Source: Pedobacter sp. PACM 27299 (lineage in GTDB: Bacteria > Bacteroidota > Bacteroidia > Sphingobacteriales > Sphingobacteriaceae). From it: DNA of 64,000 nt. The translations under genes and the position numbers were made by a program. Within the stretch, counting starts at the first letter, position 1; each line of letters begins with the position of its first letter. Location of the stretch: contig NZ_CP012996.1 in assembly GCF_001412655.1 (NCBI RefSeq), forward strand, positions 2,418,001-2,482,000. The letters run 5' to 3'. This document shows, piece after piece, positions 8,515 to 17,126 of the stretch. Below the pieces are notes generated by a model. The model was given only the letters and a program-made list of their open reading frames with translations, did no database searches and was not told the origin of the DNA.

Positions 8515-9318
8515 ATGCCAATCAGACCCTTGAAAATTCCGGCATACCTGGAAACACAGCAATACGATGGGCAATGGTTCCTGGATCATATTGATGAAAT
8601 CCGAGAAGGAATTAAACGTCTTCATTCAGATCAGGCAGATGTAACTGTAAGTATTCCCGCATATAATGAGGAGGCTTCTATTTTAAAAACATTATGGTCG
8701 CTGTCCAAAACCGTTACCAGTCAAAAGGTAGAAATACTGGTCGTGAATAATAATTCTACAGACCGTACACAAGAGTTGATTGAGCTTAGTGGTGCCAGCT
8801 GGCTAATAGAAAAACAGCAGGGAGTGACTCATGCGAGGAACTCTGGGTTGCAGGCAGCAAAAGGGAAAATCATCCTGAATGCCGATGCAGATTCATTTTA
8901 TAGTCCATATTGGGTAGATTTACTGTCCTTACCGTTAAAAGATGCGACTGTAGCTTGTACGTATGGACGTTTTGCTTTTGTGTCGGATGGTCCTGCCAAT
9001 AGATTCCCTTATTTTTTGTACGAGACTGCCGGAGACTTTTTCAAAGCTATAAAACGAAGAAGTAATGACGAAGCGATGTATGTATATGGCTGCAGTTCAG
9101 GATATCGAAAAAAGCAAGGGCTGCAGGTAGATGGTTATCATCATCCACCTGATACCAATGAAGATGGTTATCTGGCACTGAAATTAAGAAGTAAGTTTGG
9201 AAAACTTCATAAGGTCACCGCCAATCTTGCGCTGGTCTGGACATCAGATCGAAGGTTAATAGAACAGGGCGGATTGTTTAAAGCTTTCTTAGCAAGGACT
9301 AAATTTTTATTTGGATGA
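8515..9318 (+). CDS. GT2 family glycosyltransferase
   Basis: A 267-residue soluble GT-A enzyme. SIPAYNEEASI (about residue 45) and VVNNNSTDRTQEL mark the nucleotide-binding half; NADADSFYSPYW holds the metal-binding DxD; NEDGYLALKL supplies the ED-type catalytic base. No membrane span is apparent. It is the last gene of the first glycosyltransferase run; a 440-bp intergenic stretch follows. The specificity is unknown. Confidence 0.8.
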   Translation: MPIRPLKIPAYLETQQYDGQWFLDHIDEIREGIKRLHSDQADVTVSIPAYNEEASILKTLWSLSKTVTSQKVEILVVNNNSTDRTQELIELSGASWLIEKQQGVTHARNSGLQAAKGKIILNADADSFYSPYWVDLLSLPLKDATVACTYGRFAFVSDGPANRFPYFLYETAGDFFKAIKRRSNDEAMYVYGCSSGYRKKQGLQVDGYHHPPDTNEDGYLALKLRSKFGKLHKVTANLALVWTSDRRLIEQGGLFKAFLARTKFLFG

Positions 9319-9760
9319 TATTAAATTCATTTTTATATCCCTTTTATTGCGCGAATTTGCTAATTTATTGAGCCATAGATGGAGATGAATTTGCGAAGTA
9401 AATGCTTTGGCATTATTTTTTTTCTGCAGTTTGATGTAACTATCAACGATTTTATATAATCATTTAATGTTGTGGAGTATATTCCTCAATATTATCTTTT
9501 TGTAAATAATTTAACCTGTGGGTTACTGATTTGTGGAAGATTTCAATATTTTAAAGACTTGTTTGTCATGAAAAAGTCACAAAGGTTTTTATTTTCTTAC
9601 TCCTAAAATGATGAAAAACGAGGAAAATATTCCCCAATTAGTCGTTTTGGCGGTTTTTTCAAAAAAACCTAATTTGGTAACGGGACAAGCACGTGCTTTT
9701 ATATGTAGATTATTTGTTACAATTGCTCCCATTAGCAATAGTAAAAGTAATTTTTAATTT
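9319..9760. other. AT-rich intergenic region with a 12-bp palindrome
   Basis: No convincing gene. It contains the perfect palindrome AAGCACGTGCTT (9687-9698) about 60 bp before the next start, and a short T6/A6 inverted repeat (9652-9669). A promoter for the beta-helix lipoprotein is expected here, but no exact TAnnTTTG element was found. Confidence 0.4.
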
Positions 9761-11191
9761 ATGGTAAACGCCTTAAAAATGAATTTAGCATTATGTGCAT
9801 TGGTTGTTTTGTGTGCATGTAAAAAGAACCCGGATATAGGCACTGACATTAATAAGCCAGAAACTGAAATTCCAACTATTCCAACGCCTCCAAAAGACTC
9901 TGTAGTTATCCCTGGCAATTCAAGGATAATTGAAGTGGGAACTGGTTCTGGAAACCTATCAATCGATGGAAAAACATTGGCCATCACCGGGAACACGGTT
10001 ATTAAAATTAAAGGAGGTTCTTATAATGATATTCAAATCTCAAATATTAGTGTTCTGAATGCAACGGTGTTTATTTTAAATAGTGGTTTGGTAGAATTAG
10101 CAGGGAATAAACAAATGACCTTGTCAAACCTTAAAAACGTAACGATTTCTGGTGATGGGACTCCTGGAATAGATAAAGGCTTTGTTTTTAGAGATAAAAC
10201 AGATGGCGGCACTTTTATTCAGCTTAAAAATGACATCAACGATTTTACATTAAGATATGCTTCTTTCAAGAATGTCAATACTTATAATGCGATTCAGTAC
10301 GATTCTCAAAAAAGTTACGATGGCTCAGAAAATTCTTATTCGCAGAATTTGAAATTCCTTTATATTGATGGCGAAAATATGGGAACATTGATTAGATTCA
10401 GAGGTGTGGTGGAGAATGGCAGGATCGTCGGATTAATCAAAAATGTAGAGATTGCCTACCTGAATTTTAAGAATTCAAAAGATGTAGGTAGTGTCATATC
10501 CCTTGAAAACGCGGAAGACTATGATATTCATCACAACAGTATCCAGGACATCAATCAGAATAACAATAACCACAATGGAATATTCTATGTTCAGGGTAAT
10601 GGTAAATTCTATAATAATCAAATTAGAAACCACCAGGGAAATGCAATCAGGGCCTGGGCTTACAGCATAGGGACTACGCCTAAGGAGATCTTAATCTTTA
10701 ATAATATTGTCATTAATTCCAGAATGTACAGCGCTTTCGAATTGCAGGCTTTTCCGTATAACATGTTACCTGGAAAAACTACTTATTCAAATGCTAAAGT
10801 ATTCAATAACACTTGTGGGAATTTAATACCTAAAGAAGGGTTCCCAGCTGAAATACTGGATCTTTATGGTTTGCAAGGCGGTAAGACCGATATTTTTAAT
10901 AATTTAGGGTATAAGTTTACTCTAGTGGGGCAAAATAACACCAATTTCATTTTCAATGATATGGGACCTACGCCGCCGAATGCTTTTAATAATAAATATT
11001 TTAACAGTTATTCAGAAGCAGGAATCGCAGATGACAGCAAATTAATGCTGAGTGGCAATTCAGCTGCAAAAAATGCAGGAGCACCCTTAACTGGTCAAAA
11101 TCTGCAAATTTCTTCCACTCCGGCAATTAATTTTGATATTTATAATACTCCAAGGTCTTTATCCAGACCATCAATTGGCGCGGTTGAATAA
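9761..11191 (+). CDS. Secreted right-handed beta-helix lipoprotein
   Basis: A 476-residue predicted lipoprotein: N-terminal MVNALKMNLAL, hydrophobic stretch and lipobox LCAC with lipid-bearing Cys20. The first ATG is chosen because it supplies the lysine of the signal n-region; an ATG at 9779 is possible. A Pro/Thr-rich linker follows. The body then has repeated short strands rich in N, G, I and V (about residues 140-420), for example FYNNQIRNHQGNAIRAW and LIFNNIVIN, the pattern of parallel beta-helix polysaccharide lyases and epimerases. I cannot pick out catalytic residues. Between polymer biosynthesis genes it probably binds, trims or epimerises the exported polysaccharide in the periplasm or at the surface. 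A strong terminator follows it. Confidence 0.75.
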   Translation: MVNALKMNLALCALVVLCACKKNPDIGTDINKPETEIPTIPTPPKDSVVIPGNSRIIEVGTGSGNLSIDGKTLAITGNTVIKIKGGSYNDIQISNISVLNATVFILNSGLVELAGNKQMTLSNLKNVTISGDGTPGIDKGFVFRDKTDGGTFIQLKNDINDFTLRYASFKNVNTYNAIQYDSQKSYDGSENSYSQNLKFLYIDGENMGTLIRFRGVVENGRIVGLIKNVEIAYLNFKNSKDVGSVISLENAEDYDIHHNSIQDINQNNNNHNGIFYVQGNGKFYNNQIRNHQGNAIRAWAYSIGTTPKEILIFNNIVINSRMYSAFELQAFPYNMLPGKTTYSNAKVFNNTCGNLIPKEGFPAEILDLYGLQGGKTDIFNNLGYKFTLVGQNNTNFIFNDMGPTPPNAFNNKYFNSYSEAGIADDSKLMLSGNSAAKNAGAPLTGQNLQISSTPAINFDIYNTPRSLSRPSIGAVE

Positions 11192-11227
11192 ATAACATCA
11201 GCATTTTGCTCCTTCATGGACCAAAAG

Positions 11228-11263
11228 AAATCTCCTTAATCCTCCTATTGGTTAAGGAGATTT
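11228..11263 (+). terminator. Rho-independent terminator after beta-helix lipoprotein
   Basis: AAATCTCCTTAA (11228-11239) pairs perfectly with TTAAGGAGATTT (11252-11263), and the T run continues to 11269. It lies 37 bp after the lipoprotein stop. Confidence 0.9.
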
Positions 11264-11447
11264 TTTTTTACACATTTGCTGTTCCTGTTTGGTCTGTTTA
11301 TTGCCAATGGGGGGAGGATGATCTTTTGAAAGAGTATTGTCGTTATATAGGTTTAATATGCATTTAAGTATTTGTTCTCCTTAAGAATGATAATTTTTAT
11401 ATCTTTCGTTATCATTTGCTCATTTCATAGTTGATAACCTGTTGTAC

Positions 11448-12800
11448 ATGCTCGGATTCTTAAAAAAACTGCTCTCCATATTCAAAAATATGCATTTTCA
11501 ATCTTTGCTCGGAAATGCAGTGATGGCGGGTTTTGGGATGATTACCCTGGCAATTCTTTACCGGGGACTTTCAGTGAACGATCTTGGTGTTTATATCTTT
11601 TTTCTGGCTGCAATAGGCCTGATTGATACCTTAAGAGCAGGATTCTTAACCATTACTTTTGTCAAGTTTTATAGTGGAACGGAAAAGGAAAGAGCGGAGG
11701 TAGTTGCTGGATCCTCATGGGTAATCGGACTCTCAATTACTTTGCTGTTGGTTTTGCTGAACATTCCGGCATTTTTTATTGCGGATCATGTGAGTAATGA
11801 GGGTTTAGCGGTGTTTCTCAGGTATTTCTCTCTGATTTCTGTCATTACACTACCTTCATTTATGGCCAATTGTGTGGTCCAGGCAGATAAACGTTTTGAT
11901 CGTTTACTCTGGCTTAGAATCATGACGCAGGGCAGTTTTACTTTGATCGTCTTCATACTCGCCTTACTTGGAAAATTAAGTCTGAATTCGGTCCTTGCAG
12001 GTTACTGCTTTTCCTTCTTGTTTTCTGGTGTCCTTGTACTATTCTTAAAGTGGACAATGATCAGATCGGTAGTCCATGCAGATCGTCCAACTGTTCTTGA
12101 ATTGTTTCATTTTGGAAAGTATAGTATGGGTACCAATATTGGATCCAATCTTTTTGGTGTAACCAATACTTTTATCATCAATTTTTTCATCGGTCCAGCC
12201 GCACTGGCGATGTATAACCTTGGTGGAAAGCTGATTCAGCTTATTGAAATCCCTCTTTCTAGTTTTGCTGCAAGTGGAATGCCGATTCTTTCCCTGCATT
12301 ACAATAGAAATGAGAAAGAAGAGATGATGTATACCCTTAAAAAATTAATTGGGATGATCACGATCGCTTTAGTTCCGATAGTGGTATTTGCCCTCATTTT
12401 TGCAGAACCCATCATTAGCTTAATTGCAGGAAAAGAATACGTCAACAATCAGGCGCCAAACCTCTTCCGGATGTTTATGGTAATTGCATTGCTCTATCCG
12501 GCAGATCGTTTCTTTGCATTGGCATTGGACGTGATCCACCAGCCTAAAGTGAACTTTTATAAAATTATCGTTATGCTGATTGTGAATGTAGTCACCGTTT
12601 TTATTGGGATGTCGATCTATCATTCCATCTATACTATTGCTATTGCTTCTGTATTTCCAACCTTAATCGCGATCATCATGACCTATTATCCGCTCTATAG
12701 ATATGCTAAATTTAGTTTTTGGGGTATTTTTGTGATTGGCTATAAAGAAATAGTTGTATTTTTAAAACAAGTTAATCGTACATTTTTAACCCGAGGTTAA
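11448..12800 (+). CDS. Wzx-type oligosaccharide flippase (MOP superfamily)
   Basis: A 450-residue membrane protein with about 12 hydrophobic segments, beginning MLGFLKKLLSIFKN at the ATG at 11448; a TTG two codons earlier is less likely. The N-terminal block (GNAVMAGFGMITLAILYRGLS, then DLGVYIFFLA) and the central FGKYSMGTNIGSN region follow the PST/MATE flippase pattern. Wzx proteins move undecaprenyl-diphosphate-linked repeat units across the inner membrane for Wzy polymerisation. Together with the co-polymerase and Wzy-like genes it makes this a Wzx/Wzy-type pathway. It has its own transcription unit after the upstream terminator. Confidence 0.88.
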   Translation: MLGFLKKLLSIFKNMHFQSLLGNAVMAGFGMITLAILYRGLSVNDLGVYIFFLAAIGLIDTLRAGFLTITFVKFYSGTEKERAEVVAGSSWVIGLSITLLLVLLNIPAFFIADHVSNEGLAVFLRYFSLISVITLPSFMANCVVQADKRFDRLLWLRIMTQGSFTLIVFILALLGKLSLNSVLAGYCFSFLFSGVLVLFLKWTMIRSVVHADRPTVLELFHFGKYSMGTNIGSNLFGVTNTFIINFFIGPAALAMYNLGGKLIQLIEIPLSSFAASGMPILSLHYNRNEKEEMMYTLKKLIGMITIALVPIVVFALIFAEPIISLIAGKEYVNNQAPNLFRMFMVIALLYPADRFFALALDVIHQPKVNFYKIIVMLIVNVVTVFIGMSIYHSIYTIAIASVFPTLIAIIMTYYPLYRYAKFSFWGIFVIGYKEIVVFLKQVNRTFLTRG

Positions 12801-12843
12801 TGGTATTTTGTTTCAAATATCATAATATATATAAATCATAATA

Positions 12844-13716
12844 ATGAGTAAGAAAATCTCTATAATATTAGCTTGTGATAACCATTATGTGGTGCTATTA
12901 GCCGCACTTTTGAAATCCATCGAAATGAACCATCAGACTGAGGAGTTGATTGATGTTTATTTAGTGGATGACCAGATATCCAAGTTGAGTAAGCAAAAGT
13001 TAATGGCTTCATTGACCTTGGACAAGATGAATATCATCTGGTTAAAAATGGAGGAAATTATTCCTGAAGATGTGACTTTGCCATTGGTTAATAATACCTA
13101 CCCATTAAATACCTATATCAGACTACTGATTCCGTATTTTATTCCTAAAGAGGTCAATCGAATTATCTTCCTGGATGTAGATATGATTATGCTGGACGAC
13201 ATCAGCAATTTATGGAAAATCGATATCGGTGACAAAGTTATCGGAGCTGTCAATGATGGTCCGGATGTAAAAACCATTGCTGAAGGGATCGAAAACTATA
13301 GTGAATTGGGCTTAGATCCAACTCAGAAATATTTTAATGCGGGCATGCAGCTGATCAATATTGACAAATGGAGAGCGCTTGATATCACACAGAAGACATT
13401 TGATGCCATCAATAACAATAAAAAATATGCAGGTTTAGGAGATCAATATGGTTTGAATATTGCACTAATTGGAAACTGGCATGAGATAGATGGAAAATGG
13501 AATCGCTTTTCTGTGTGTACGGATCCGAAGCCTAGTTTAATTCATTATTTCCACCGTAAGCCCATTTATAAAACCTATGCTTATAATTATAAAGAGGAGT
13601 TTTTCTACTACCTGAATAAAACAAAGTTTAGTGACTTCCAGCCTATCGGAGAAACAACAAGGTATTTGAAGAAAATTAATAATATGTTGGAGAAAATTAA
13701 ATTGTTTTTTAAATAG
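12844..13716 (+). CDS. GT8 family glycosyltransferase (LgtC-like)
   Basis: A 290-residue enzyme with the GT8 order: ACDNHYVVLLAALLKSI at the N-terminus, NTYLP-type NTYPLNTYIRLLIP, the metal-binding FLDVDMIML (DxD near residue 107), a FNAGMQLIN block and a C-terminal HYF region. GT8 enzymes in this group transfer galactose or glucose with retention from UDP-sugars. Its place directly after Wzx suggests work on the same polysaccharide. The 86 bp after it contain no clear terminator. Confidence 0.88.
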   Translation: MSKKISIILACDNHYVVLLAALLKSIEMNHQTEELIDVYLVDDQISKLSKQKLMASLTLDKMNIIWLKMEEIIPEDVTLPLVNNTYPLNTYIRLLIPYFIPKEVNRIIFLDVDMIMLDDISNLWKIDIGDKVIGAVNDGPDVKTIAEGIENYSELGLDPTQKYFNAGMQLINIDKWRALDITQKTFDAINNNKKYAGLGDQYGLNIALIGNWHEIDGKWNRFSVCTDPKPSLIHYFHRKPIYKTYAYNYKEEFFYYLNKTKFSDFQPIGETTRYLKKINNMLEKIKLFFK

Positions 13717-13802
13717 TGTTCTTTTCAATACGATCCATTGCCAGTTTTTAAATCTTTAGTGCCGTATGCTGGATATGAATGATTAATTTTAGTTAGAACT
13801 TA

Positions 13803-14378
13803 GTGAACAGAAGGAGTTATTTTAAGCGCATTTTGGTGCTTGGAGCCCTGGGGGGGGCATCGTTTTCTATCTTTAAATGGAAGGAACTGACACGTCAGGT
13901 CGATCCGGTTTTATTGTGGAGCAAGAAGGATCTGGTTGCGGAACTGTCTGAGATCATTATTCCTGAAACAGATACCCCAGGAGCAAAGTCGGCGAATGTT
14001 GCAGACTATATTATTAAGGTTTTGATAAATTGTATGGACATTAAAAAACAAAATAAGTTTTGTTCAGGTCTGGAGCTTGTGGAGTCGCATTCCATGCGTA
14101 ATTATGGAAAATCATTTTTGAATTGCTCTGATCAGGAAAAGCAAACTGTCTTTGAATATATTGCCAACCATTCCGGATTTTCCTACCGGATCTTAAATAG
14201 GATAAATAAGAAAATTTTTGGAGAATCATTTTTCATCACACTGAAAGATTTAACGATAGAAGGATATTGTATGTCAAAGCCAGGCGCGACGCAGGGCTTA
14301 GCGTATGACTATATTCCGGGTAATTTCGAAGCCTGTATTAAACTAAAACCAAATCAAAAATCCTGGGCGACAAAATAG
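13803..14378 (+). CDS. Gluconate 2-dehydrogenase subunit 3-like protein (GMC partner)
   Basis: A 191-residue protein starting at GTG (13803), the only start that keeps the twin-arginine-like leader NRRSYFKR followed by a hydrophobic segment. LSEIIIPETDTPGAKSANV and the C-terminal YDYIPGNFEACIKL are the conserved parts of the gluconate 2-dehydrogenase subunit 3 family (PF13618), small periplasmic partners of membrane-bound FAD dehydrogenases. It ends 2 bp before a GMC oxidoreductase, confirming the pairing. The cytochrome c subunit of the classical three-part enzyme is not nearby, so the electron acceptor is unknown. It probably helps export or mature the large subunit. Confidence 0.82.
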   Translation: MNRRSYFKRILVLGALGGASFSIFKWKELTRQVDPVLLWSKKDLVAELSEIIIPETDTPGAKSANVADYIIKVLINCMDIKKQNKFCSGLELVESHSMRNYGKSFLNCSDQEKQTVFEYIANHSGFSYRILNRINKKIFGESFFITLKDLTIEGYCMSKPGATQGLAYDYIPGNFEACIKLKPNQKSWATK

Positions 14379-14380
14379 CT

Positions 14381-16078
14381 ATGTATAACAGCAACAAAAC
14401 AAAGGAATTGAATACTTATGATGCGATCGTCATTGGTTCCGGAATAAGTGGTGGATGGGCAGCAATGGAGCTTTGTAAAAAAGGGTTTAAAACCTTACTG
14501 CTGGAAAGAGGAAGGAATGTGGAGCATATCGTAGATTACCCTACGGCAAATCTTAATCCCTGGGATTTTAAATATGGACTTAACAATACTTTGAAGGACA
14601 GAGAAGCTGATCCGGTTCAAAGTAATACTTATAACCCTTCGACAAAACATTTTTTTGTGAGTGATGCTGAACATCCTTATATACAGGAACAGCCTTTTGA
14701 CTGGGTAAGAGGGTACCAGGTAGGAGGTCGGTCATTGGTTTGGGGCAGACAATGTTATCGCATGAGTGACCTTGATTTTGAGGCTAATCTTAAGGATGGC
14801 ATTGCAGTAGACTGGCCAATCAGATACAAGGATCTGGCACCATGGTATAGTTATGTGGAATCTTTTATTGGCGTAAGCGGACAGAAAGAAAATTTAGCCC
14901 ATTTGCCGGATGGTGAGTTTTTACCAGCAATGGAATTGAATTATATCGAAAAACACCTTGGAGATTCCATAAAAAAAAATGAACATAATCGTTTATTAAC
15001 CATCGCAAGAGTTGCTAATTTAACCCGGGGATGGGACCATAGAGGTCCTTGTCAGAATCGGAATTTGTGTGAACGCGGTTGTCCTTTTGGTGGCTATTTT
15101 AGCAGCAATAGTTCTACCATTCCCGCGGCGGTGGCTACTGGTAATTTAACATTGAGGCCTTTCTCCATTGTAACGGAAATTCTGTACGATGAACAGCGTC
15201 AAATGGCAAAAGGAGTAAGAGTAATTGATACACTCAGTAATGAAGTTTATGAGTTTTATTCTAAAATACTTTTTATCAATGCCTCCACTATCGCTACAGC
15301 AAGCCTATTGTTGAACTCGGTATCTTCCCGTTTTCCTAATGGTTTTGGGAACGATAGTGAGCAGGTAGGTCATAATTTAATGGATCACCACTCTTCCGCA
15401 GGTGCTTATGGGGTTCATGATCAGTTTAAAGATTATTATTATAAAGGACGAAGACCTTGTGGATTCTTAATTCCACGTTATAGAAACCTTAAAGATGGTG
15501 AAAATCTTAACTTTAAGAGGGGGTATAATATTCAGGGTCATGGAGAAAGAATGGAGTGGCAGGATCTTTCCTATAATTTAAATGGATTTGGAAAGGATTT
15601 TAAAAAACAACTCACTACACCTGGCGATTGGACAGTCTGGATGGCGGGCTGGGGAGAGTGTTTGCCCTATTTTGAGAATCAAATTACACTAGACAAAATT
15701 CAAAAGGATAAATGGGGACTGCCTTTGGTTAAAATCGATTTTTCATTTGCTGAGAATGAAAATAAGATGATGATTGACATACAGCAAACCTCTGCAGAAA
15801 TGCTGGAGGGTGCAGGATTTAAAGATGTGGAGATGTTCAATTATAAAAAGTCTGGCGGAAGCACTGTCCATGAGATGGGAACTGCACGTATGGGACATGA
15901 TCCCAGGACTTCAGTGTTGAATAAATTCAATCAGATGCATAATGCAAAAAATGTTTTTATAACGGATGGGAGCGCAATGACTTCCTCAAGCTGTCAAAAT
16001 CCTTCTTTAACTTATATGGCACTCACTGCAAGGGCCTGTGAATTTGCTTATCAGCAGCTGAAAAATGGTAAATTGTAA
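14381..16078 (+). CDS. GMC-family FAD-dependent oxidoreductase
   Basis: A 565-residue flavoprotein. The N-terminal FAD-binding motif is GSGISGG (19-25), with LLLERG closing the Rossmann fold. YQVGGRSLVWGRQ is the second FAD contact. A cysteine group in RGPCQNRNLCERGCPFGG is typical of the sorbitol/gluconate dehydrogenase branch. The C-terminal HEMGTARMG and CQNPSLTYMALTARA carry the catalytic His/Asn region of GMC enzymes. It has no signal peptide of its own, so it probably travels with the Tat-leader protein encoded 2 bp upstream. The substrate would be an alcohol or aldose hydroxyl; within a glycan locus a sugar or lipid-linked sugar is likely. Confidence 0.85.
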   Translation: MYNSNKTKELNTYDAIVIGSGISGGWAAMELCKKGFKTLLLERGRNVEHIVDYPTANLNPWDFKYGLNNTLKDREADPVQSNTYNPSTKHFFVSDAEHPYIQEQPFDWVRGYQVGGRSLVWGRQCYRMSDLDFEANLKDGIAVDWPIRYKDLAPWYSYVESFIGVSGQKENLAHLPDGEFLPAMELNYIEKHLGDSIKKNEHNRLLTIARVANLTRGWDHRGPCQNRNLCERGCPFGGYFSSNSSTIPAAVATGNLTLRPFSIVTEILYDEQRQMAKGVRVIDTLSNEVYEFYSKILFINASTIATASLLLNSVSSRFPNGFGNDSEQVGHNLMDHHSSAGAYGVHDQFKDYYYKGRRPCGFLIPRYRNLKDGENLNFKRGYNIQGHGERMEWQDLSYNLNGFGKDFKKQLTTPGDWTVWMAGWGECLPYFENQITLDKIQKDKWGLPLVKIDFSFAENENKMMIDIQQTSAEMLEGAGFKDVEMFNYKKSGGSTVHEMGTARMGHDPRTSVLNKFNQMHNAKNVFITDGSAMTSSSCQNPSLTYMALTARACEFAYQQLKNGKL

Positions 16079-16274
16079 TTATGGCTTGTAATTTGACTAT
16101 AAATCAGACGCTTAATGTTAGTTTAATGAACGTAAGTTTGTGATGGCCATAGCACCTAAAATGCTATGTAATGTATGGAGGGCCGGGGAAACTAAAAATT
16201 CCCTTCAAATTTTAATTAATGATAAAGTAATGGAGCCTTTATTTAATGGTCATATGTATTTAATTTAATTGGTG
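16079..16274. other. Intergenic region with small inverted repeat
   Basis: No gene seen. CATAGCA (16148-16154) and TGCTATG (16162-16168) form a 7-bp hairpin without a T tract. The stretch separates the GMC gene from the frameshifted GT14 gene. Confidence 0.3.
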
Positions 16275-17125
16275 ATGCGCATAGCTAATATTATAATTGC
16301 ACATAAAAACCCACTGCAGCTGGAGCGTTTAATTAGGAAAATGCAGCATGAGAATTTCGATTTTTACATCCACATTGATAAAAAATCGACATAGAAAGCT
16401 TTTTGTTCTTAAAAGAGATCAAAGGAGTGTACTTTATAAAAAACAGAGTGGTGTGTAATTGGGGAGGTCATAGCACGCTAAAAGCGATGTTAAACTCCTT
16501 AAAAGAAACACAGGCGAACGAAATCAGCTATGGTTTCTATAACTTAATGAGTGCTCAGGATTACCCAATAAGGAGAAATCAGGAATTCTATGACTTTCTT
16601 TTAGCACATCAGAAAAATTCTTTTATTTTTTATGAATCAGAAGAATCTGGATGGTGGAAAATGGCTATCCAACGATATCAGCACTATCACCTCACCGACT
16701 TTAATTTCTTTGGGAGTTATTTTTTGGAGCGAATGATGAATAAAGTGCTGCCGATCAGGAAATTCCCTATGGCGCTGAAACTATATGGAGGTCGGAAGGC
16801 TAGTTGGTGGACATTAAATCATGAATCTGCCAATTACTTATCTAATTTTTTCGATCATGAAAGCAAGCTTGATAAGTTCTTGAAATTTTGCTGGGGAACT
16901 GATGAATTTGTGATTCCAACCATTTTACTCAATTCTCCATTCAAAGAGCAGATGATCAATGATAATTTGCGTTATATTCATTTTCCGGAGGGAAAAGCAA
17001 ATCCAAGAATTTTAGAGATGGAAGATTTAACATTGATGAAAGATTCAAATATGTTTTTTGCCAGGAAATTCGATATGCCTATGAGCGAAGAAGTATTGCG
17101 CAGAATAGATGAGCAGATGGAATAA
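16275..17125 (+). pseudogene. Frameshifted GT14 (core-2/I-branching-like) glycosyltransferase
   Basis: The ATG at 16275 opens a frame reading MRIANIIIAHKNP and later DFYIHIDKKS, which stops at TAG 16392-16394. The frame one base over continues exactly where the family requires (DIESFLFLKEIKGVYFI) and runs to 17125. One extra A in the A6 run at 16380-16385 would restore DKKIDIES and a single protein of about 284 residues. The paralogue at 32760-33620 has DFYIHVDKKFDI at the same place and aligns throughout (SAQDYPI versus SGQDYPL; FCWGTDEFV versus FCWASDEFV). GT14 enzymes add N-acetylglucosamine or xylose branches. It is either a true pseudogene, a phase-variable homopolymer switch or a sequencing error; the rest of the frame is intact, so the event is recent or artefactual. 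Confidence 0.85.
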
Positions 17126-17126
17126 T

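Noticed and set aside
9652..9669. T6/A6 inverted repeat as a terminator
   Set aside because: Only A-T pairs with GG/CC ends and almost no loop; 340 bp after the last stop and not followed by a T run.
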